From the NCBI GenBank assembly GCA_017427185.1, contig JAFRTJ010000016.1, positions 1-37,180 on the forward strand: a stretch of DNA of 37,180 nucleotides, written 5' to 3'. The translations under genes and the position numbers were made by a program. This DNA comes from Bacteroidaceae bacterium (GTDB lineage: Bacteria > Bacteroidota > Bacteroidia > Bacteroidales > Bacteroidaceae). Below are positions 33,272-37,180 of this stretch, piece after piece; positions within the stretch are counted from its first letter, which is position 1; the number at the start of each line of letters is the position of its first letter. The notes beneath the pieces are model-generated. The model saw only the letters and a list, made by a program, of their open reading frames with translations, was not told where the DNA came from and made no database searches.

Positions 33272-35260
33272 ATGTGGACTCCTACTGCTCAAGATATTGA
33301 AAGGGACATGAGACTCCTGGAATTGCTCTCTCAGACGTTCCCCAACGCAGAAAGTGCCAGCACAGAGATAATCAATCTCGAAGCCATCATGAACCTGCCC
33401 AAAGGGACTGAACATTTCGTTGCTGACGTACATGGCGAGAATGAAGCCTTCCTGCATATTCTTCGCAATGCAAGCGGAAACATCAAACGCAAGGTGAAGG
33501 AACTCTTTGGCGAGAAGTTGACAAGGAAAGAAATTGCAGAACTGTGCACTCTCATCTACTATCCAGAACAAAAGCTGGAGATGAAGGAGGCGCAAGAGCA
33601 GGACTTGAACGAGTTCTACAGCCAAACCCTTCATCAGCTGATACAGGTCTGCCGATCGGTTAGCAGCAAATACACCCGCAGCAAGGTCCGCAAGGCCCTA
33701 CCCCGCCAGTTTGCCTATATCATCGAGGAGCTTATGCACGAGAATCCAGAGGATGACAACAAAGAGGCCTATTTCAAGCGAATCATCGAAACCATCATCC
33801 AGACGGGGCAAAGTCAGAACTTCATCACAGCCATCAGTAAAGTGATTCAGCGGCTCAGCATCGACCAGCTGCATATCCTGGGCGACATCTTCGATCGAGG
33901 TCCAGGTGCCCACATCATCATGGATTACCTGCTCACGCGAGATAACTTCGATATCGTATGGGGCAATCATGATGCGCTTTGGATGGGTGCGGCAGCAGGC
34001 AATGACTGCTGCATCGCCAATGTGCTTCGCCTCTCGCTCCGCTATGCCAACATGGCTACGCTGGAGGACGGATACGGCATCAACCTTCTCCCGCTGGCCA
34101 CCTTTGCCATCGAGAAATACTCAGATGATCCCTGTCAGCGTTTCGAACCCATCGTAATGCCATCCGATAAAACTCTACGCAAGAAAGACCTCCGTCTGAT
34201 AGCCCAAATGCACAAAGCCATCAGCATCATCCAATTCAAGCTGGAATACCAGATGCGCATGAGACACCCAGAATGGGACATGCACGAAACAGGGACACTC
34301 GAGCACATCGATTTCCAGAAGGGCATTTATGTGCTGGATGACAAGGAATACGAGCTGCTCGACAAGACCTTCCCTACCGTTGATTTCTCAGATCCTTATC
34401 GCCTAACACATGCTGAGGAGGATTTGGTGAATAAACTTCACCACAGTTTCCGCATTTCCGACAAGCTGCGTAAGCATGTCAAATGTCTCTTCCAGCATGG
34501 ATGCATGTACAACATATCCAACGGCAATCTGCTCTTTCATGCCAGCATCCCACTCAACGAGGATGGTTCCATGAAGATGGTGACAGTAAACGGGAAAGCC
34601 TATTGCGGAAGGGATTTGATGCATCATATAGGCATGTACATGCGCTCAGCTTTCCAGCACGACGCTCCTGTGGAGGAACGTCAGGCAGCACGCGATTATT
34701 TCTGGTATCTCTGGTGCGGTCAGGACAGTCCTCTCTTCGACAAGAGTGGCATGAAGACTTTCGAGCGCTATTTTCTGTCGGACAAGAAGCTCCAGCACGA
34801 GGAAAAGGGCTACTACTACAAATTGCGGCAGGATCCAGCAATATGCGACCGTATCCTGGATGCATTTGGGGTGGAAGGCGACACTCGACACATCATCAAC
34901 GGTCACGTCCCAGTGCATGCTGCAGAAGGAGAGAATCCCATCAAGGCAGATGGAAAACTGATGGTAATCGATGGCGGATTTGCCAAAGCCTACCACAAAC
35001 AGACGGGTATTGCAGGATACACACTTGTGTATCACAGCCGTGGTTTCGAACTCGTTCAACACGAACCTTTCACCAGCACCAAGGAAGCGATACAGAAAGA
35101 GACAGACATCAAGTCAAGTACCCAGATTGTAGAAATGGCAGGCCGCCGCATACGTGTTCGCGACACAGACAGAGGCAGGCAACTGCAGGCTCAACTCCAA
35201 GAACTCTCAGAACTCCTCTATGCTTATCAACACGGAATGCTCAAAGAGGTGAAGAACTGA
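33272..35260 (+). CDS. fbp: Class III fructose-1,6-bisphosphatase
   Basis: A 662-residue cytoplasmic enzyme that hydrolyses fructose-1,6-bisphosphate in gluconeogenesis. It belongs to the metallophosphoesterase-type class III FBPases (Fbp_2) found in Bacteroidota and Firmicutes. Metal motifs are DVHGE (52-56), GDIFDRG (204-210) and GNHD (231-234), with NGHVPVHAAEGE towards the C terminus. Length is as usual for the family (640-670). A separate promoter lies just upstream. Confidence 0.96.
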   Translation: MWTPTAQDIERDMRLLELLSQTFPNAESASTEIINLEAIMNLPKGTEHFVADVHGENEAFLHILRNASGNIKRKVKELFGEKLTRKEIAELCTLIYYPEQKLEMKEAQEQDLNEFYSQTLHQLIQVCRSVSSKYTRSKVRKALPRQFAYIIEELMHENPEDDNKEAYFKRIIETIIQTGQSQNFITAISKVIQRLSIDQLHILGDIFDRGPGAHIIMDYLLTRDNFDIVWGNHDALWMGAAAGNDCCIANVLRLSLRYANMATLEDGYGINLLPLATFAIEKYSDDPCQRFEPIVMPSDKTLRKKDLRLIAQMHKAISIIQFKLEYQMRMRHPEWDMHETGTLEHIDFQKGIYVLDDKEYELLDKTFPTVDFSDPYRLTHAEEDLVNKLHHSFRISDKLRKHVKCLFQHGCMYNISNGNLLFHASIPLNEDGSMKMVTVNGKAYCGRDLMHHIGMYMRSAFQHDAPVEERQAARDYFWYLWCGQDSPLFDKSGMKTFERYFLSDKKLQHEEKGYYYKLRQDPAICDRILDAFGVEGDTRHIINGHVPVHAAEGENPIKADGKLMVIDGGFAKAYHKQTGIAGYTLVYHSRGFELVQHEPFTSTKEAIQKETDIKSSTQIVEMAGRRIRVRDTDRGRQLQAQLQELSELLYAYQHGMLKEVKN

Positions 35261-35418
35261 ATTGTCCTACGCATCCACACCTAATCGTCTTTGTAATGCC
35301 AGAAATATAAGTTTCGCTTGTTCTTTTCTTTTGTAGTTAAGTAGTCAGTAGTTCTTGCGCTCCAGTGGGTGCTCAGACGCAGGCGGAGTAGTAGTTAAGC
35401 CGTTACTGTTTGCCAGTT
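35261..35418. other. Non-coding, no clear feature
   Basis: No gene or terminator is seen after fbp. GTAGTTAAG occurs twice (35333-35341 and 35391-35399) in an otherwise unremarkable stretch. Confidence 0.4.
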
Positions 35419-35454
35419 CTCGTCATCGTTATCGTTCTCGTTATCGTTCTCGTT
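35419..35454. repeat. Hexamer tandem repeat (A/C)TCGTT
   Basis: Six consecutive hexamers: CTCGTC, ATCGTT, ATCGTT, CTCGTT, ATCGTT, CTCGTT. It ends 6 bp before the left flanking repeat of the MITE-like element. Confidence 0.85.
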
Positions 35455-35469
35455 GATTTGTTGATTTCA

Positions 35470-35634
35470 ATGAATTCAAAAGTGACCTACACTCTACACC
35501 GAACACCCCTAACATACTGGCTATCAGAAAGAAATAAGGGTGTAGGCTATTTTGTGGGCCTACACCTGTATATCACATTGATTCATAGTGCGTTAATCCC
35601 CTTGGTGTAGAGTGTAGGTCATTTTTGAGTTCAT
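35470..35634. mobile_element. MITE-like element, 165 bp, 31-bp terminal inverted repeats, 9-bp flanking duplication
   Basis: Left arm 35470-35500 and right arm 35604-35634 are inverted repeats matching at 29 of 31 positions (shared part TGACCTACACTCTACACC). The 9-mer TTGATTTCA flanks the element directly on both sides (35461-35469 and 35635-35643), as a target-site duplication would. Inside, GGTGTAGGC (35539-35547) and GCCTACACC (35558-35566) form a second hairpin that echoes the terminal sequence. No transposase is encoded. A short in-frame reading across it has no family features and is taken as chance. Alternatively it is a large extragenic palindrome. Confidence 0.65.
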
Positions 35635-35746
35635 TTGATTTCAGAAGTAGTGAAGCAGCCAGAAATTAAGTAGCAAAGCCAACACGCTGGCTGGCGAATC
35701 CACTTTTTTGTGTATGTCTATGCAACTACTGTCCTTTCAAAAAAGA

Positions 35747-35800
35747 CAACGTGTTGACTTTGTCATTTCAACGTGTCGACTTGCTCGATTCAACATGTTC
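35747..35800. repeat. 22-bp-period array, reverse-form cores, three units
   Basis: CAACGTGTTG (35747), CAACGTGTCG (35769) and CAACATGTTC (35791), 22 bp apart. The first core is the exact reverse complement of the CAACACGTTG core of the other arrays, and the array is more degenerate towards its right end. It lies about 70 bp upstream of the promoter at 35869. Confidence 0.78.
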
Positions 35801-35868
35801 TTGGACTAGATTCTTATGGAAGTTGAAATCTTTTTTTCAGAAGCTTTATTGGATTTTTTCGTCTTACT

Positions 35869-35900
35869 TTGTGGTTATTCAGAATATTTTCGTAATTTTG
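35869..35900 (+). promoter_or_regulatory. Strong promoter-like site before the structured RNA
   Basis: TTG (35869-35871, within TTTG), 21 bp, TAATTTTG (35893-35900). Predicted start near 35907. No convincing protein start follows for 430 bp. Confidence 0.68.
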
Positions 35901-35906
35901 CATCGC

Positions 35907-36231
35907 ATCTGCTCGATAGTGGCTCTGGAGAGAGCAAGGAAATATTGGGCAGGGCACTACATTAAGGAAAAGCGTCACACGATGCTTTGTCGATTGGCAA
36001 TCTGAAATTACCACTAGAAGATGTGTGTCAAAGACAAAAGCAGAGTTTGATGCCACGGGTATGCTGGATATGTGTATCCCGTTGTGTGCGTGGAGGTTAA
36101 CCAAACCTTCATCGCACACTTACGGGTGTTTCAGTTATACGTATGCGTGGGTATCACTCTACTCGTCAACACACAGGGCTGTGGTAGGCCTCAGATTGCG
36201 GATGAGCAGAAGGTGGATACCCACGTTTTTT
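35907..36231 (+). ncRNA. Candidate structured RNA (or long leader of the BspA-like gene)
   Basis: About 325 nt between a promoter and a terminator-like end. A strong hairpin at 36084-36119 pairs GTGTGCG with CGCACAC and, above a small internal loop, GGAGGTT with AACCTTC. A 10-bp perfect stem pairs CGTGGGTATC (36146-36155) with GATACCCACG (36216-36225), directly followed by six T. Inside it CTACTCGTC can pair with GATGAGCAG (8 of 9). Near the 5' end, TGCTC/GGGCA and TAGTG/CACTA cross, as in a pseudoknot, around hairpin GCTCT-GGAG-AGAGC; these short stems are weaker evidence. It may be a free-standing RNA like the promoter-to-terminator RNAs known in Bacteroidales, or an attenuating leader for the gene at 36341. 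Confidence 0.55.
36146..36231 (+). terminator. Terminator-like stem with U6 tract
   Basis: Perfect 10-bp stem CGTGGGTATC/GATACCCACG enclosing a 60-nt structured loop and followed at once by TTTTTT (36226-36231). The large loop is unusual for a simple intrinsic terminator. Confidence 0.5.
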
Positions 36232-36340
36232 GTTGTGTGGTTTATAAACGGAAATTAAAGCCTGAGCTTGGGTGTCGGAAGGCTATTGTAGAATATTAAA
36301 AATGAATATGATAAACTCTAAATGCGCAATTATATTGACG

Positions 36341-37180
36341 ATGAAAAAAATCTTTTTTCTTTTATTACTTCTTCTTCCAGAATTTGTTAGTGCATACGAT
36401 GCATGCATTGACGGTATCTATTATAACCTTAATCGTGATACGAAAGAGGCTACAGTTACATACAAGGCTCTTAATTCATCAAGTTATTCTGGTACTGTTA
36501 ACATCCCACCTTTGATTACGTATGAAGGAAAAAAATACTCCGTGACAAGCATTGGCGAAAATGCATTCGAGGGTTGCAAGAGCTTGCTCTCTTTTACTAT
36601 CCCCAGCAGCGTGACAAGCATCGCTTATATGGCTTTTGCAGACTGCTCTTCCCTTACCTATTTGTCCATTCCTAATAGCGTGACAAGCATCGGGAATAGT
36701 GCGTTCAAGGGTTGTTCCAGTCTTACCTCTGTAATCATTCCCAATAGTATGAAAATGATTTACTATAGTGTGTTTAGTGGCTGCTCCAGTCTTATTTCTG
36801 TGACTATTCCTAGTAGTGTAGAAAGCATTTGGCAAGGGGCATTTTATGGTTGCTCTAGCCTCACCTCTGTACATATTTCTGATTTAGAAGCATGGTGTAA
36901 AATAGCATTTGTTACCGATTGGTATTCGAACCCTCTTCAATATGCTCATCATTTGTTTTTGAATGATGAGGAATTGAAAGATTTAATTATCCCCAACACT
37001 GTGGAAAAGATCAACAAGTACGCATTCCGGGGGTGTTCCAGCCTCACTTCCTTGACCCTCTCCAATAATTTGACAAGCATCGGAGAAAATGCATTCGCTG
37101 GCTGCAGCGGCTTGCGTTCCGTGACCGTTTGCTCTGACAAGCTGTCCCTGTCGAACGCCTTCCCTGATTCCAAGAGCGTG
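36341..37180 (+). CDS. BspA-like leucine-rich-repeat surface protein, 3' end cut by window
   Basis: The open frame runs without a stop for 280 codons to the window end, so the gene is partial. ATG at 36341 opens a signal peptide (MKKIFFLLLLLLPEFVSA); an in-frame ATG at 36302 would add 13 residues before it and is less likely. After a short beta domain come repeats of about 23 residues with the pattern GCSSLTSVTIPxSVTSIGxxAF, that is, LRR_5 (BspA/Treponema type) repeats. Such proteins are surface-exposed or secreted adhesins. At least seven repeats are seen, with one interrupted by an insertion (LEAWCKIAFVTDWYSNPLQ). No own promoter is visible between 36231 and 36341, so it may depend on readthrough from 35869. 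Confidence 0.9.
   Translation, partial: MKKIFFLLLLLLPEFVSAYDACIDGIYYNLNRDTKEATVTYKALNSSSYSGTVNIPPLITYEGKKYSVTSIGENAFEGCKSLLSFTIPSSVTSIAYMAFADCSSLTYLSIPNSVTSIGNSAFKGCSSLTSVIIPNSMKMIYYSVFSGCSSLISVTIPSSVESIWQGAFYGCSSLTSVHISDLEAWCKIAFVTDWYSNPLQYAHHLFLNDEELKDLIIPNTVEKINKYAFRGCSSLTSLTLSNNLTSIGENAFAGCSGLRSVTVCSDKLSLSNAFPDSKSV

Noticed and set aside
34483..35310. Open frame of 275 codons in another frame of fbp
   Set aside because: Composition rich in Arg, Ser, Cys and His as expected for a frame-shifted reading; fbp itself is intact.
35900..35985. Closing stem GCATCG/CGATGC for the structured RNA
   Set aside because: The left arm overlaps the promoter, so it would not be in the transcript.
36025..36299. 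Two overlapping open frames of 75-77 codons in the structured RNA region
   Set aside because: No ribosome site or family; the stretch is better explained by RNA stems ending in U6.
36479..36874. Minus-strand open frame of 131 codons
   Set aside because: Antisense to the leucine-rich repeats, which produce periodic open frames.

Overview
The window looks like a chromosomal segment of a Bacteroidales bacterium, most likely a Prevotella-like member of the Prevotellaceae. The main signs are promoters of the Bacteroidota type (TTG, about 20 bp, TAnnTTTG), weak or absent Shine-Dalgarno sites, families typical of the phylum (DUF4199, DUF6452, DUF6048 and DUF6057-like proteins, a PCMD-domain protein, class III fructose-bisphosphatase, a BspA-type leucine-rich-repeat protein) and a small SRP RNA of the Bacteroidota kind. 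All family names come from reading the translated sequence by eye; no database search was run.

Region 1 (214-14942, minus strand) is one run of six genes behind a good promoter at 14935-14965. In transcription order they are a membrane sensor fusing a PP2C phosphatase to an RsbW-like kinase, a STAS protein, an alginate-export-like outer-membrane barrel, a 2448-residue nonribosomal peptide synthetase (C-A-T-C-A-T-R), a MATE exporter and a GH51 arabinofuranosidase. Gaps are at most 56 bp. This reads as a self-contained pathway: signal sensing by partner switching, assembly of a reductively released (acyl-)dipeptide aldehyde or derived product, and export through the inner and perhaps the outer membrane. 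It is the most interesting system in the window.

Region 2 (15081-16181) holds a 22-bp-period repeat array, a gene of unknown function, tRNA-Thr(UGU) and the SRP RNA. The last three lie in line on the minus strand behind an SRP-type promoter.

Region 3 (16253-25462, plus strand) is a tightly packed ten-gene run: DUF4199 protein, GT2 glycosyltransferase, two envelope proteins, MntP, ApbE, a Crp-like regulator, an M3 peptidase, dCMP deaminase and an S41 protease. It has a housekeeping, envelope and proteolysis character.

Region 4 (25493-29622, minus strand) has a DUF6057-like membrane protein, a beta-propeller lipoprotein with a CXXCH haem motif, and a four-tRNA cluster (Gly, Leu, Leu, Gly) with its own promoter.

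Region 5 (29730-35260) has a second 22-bp repeat array, carboxynorspermidine decarboxylase with a PCMD protein upstream of it, an Omp85-like barrel, and a divergent fructose-bisphosphatase.

Region 6 (35261-37180) is about 1.1 kb without a protein gene, followed by a BspA-like leucine-rich-repeat gene cut by the window end. The non-coding part holds a hexamer repeat, a 165-bp MITE-like element with 9-bp flanking repeats, a third 22-bp array and a promoter-to-terminator structured RNA of about 325 nt.
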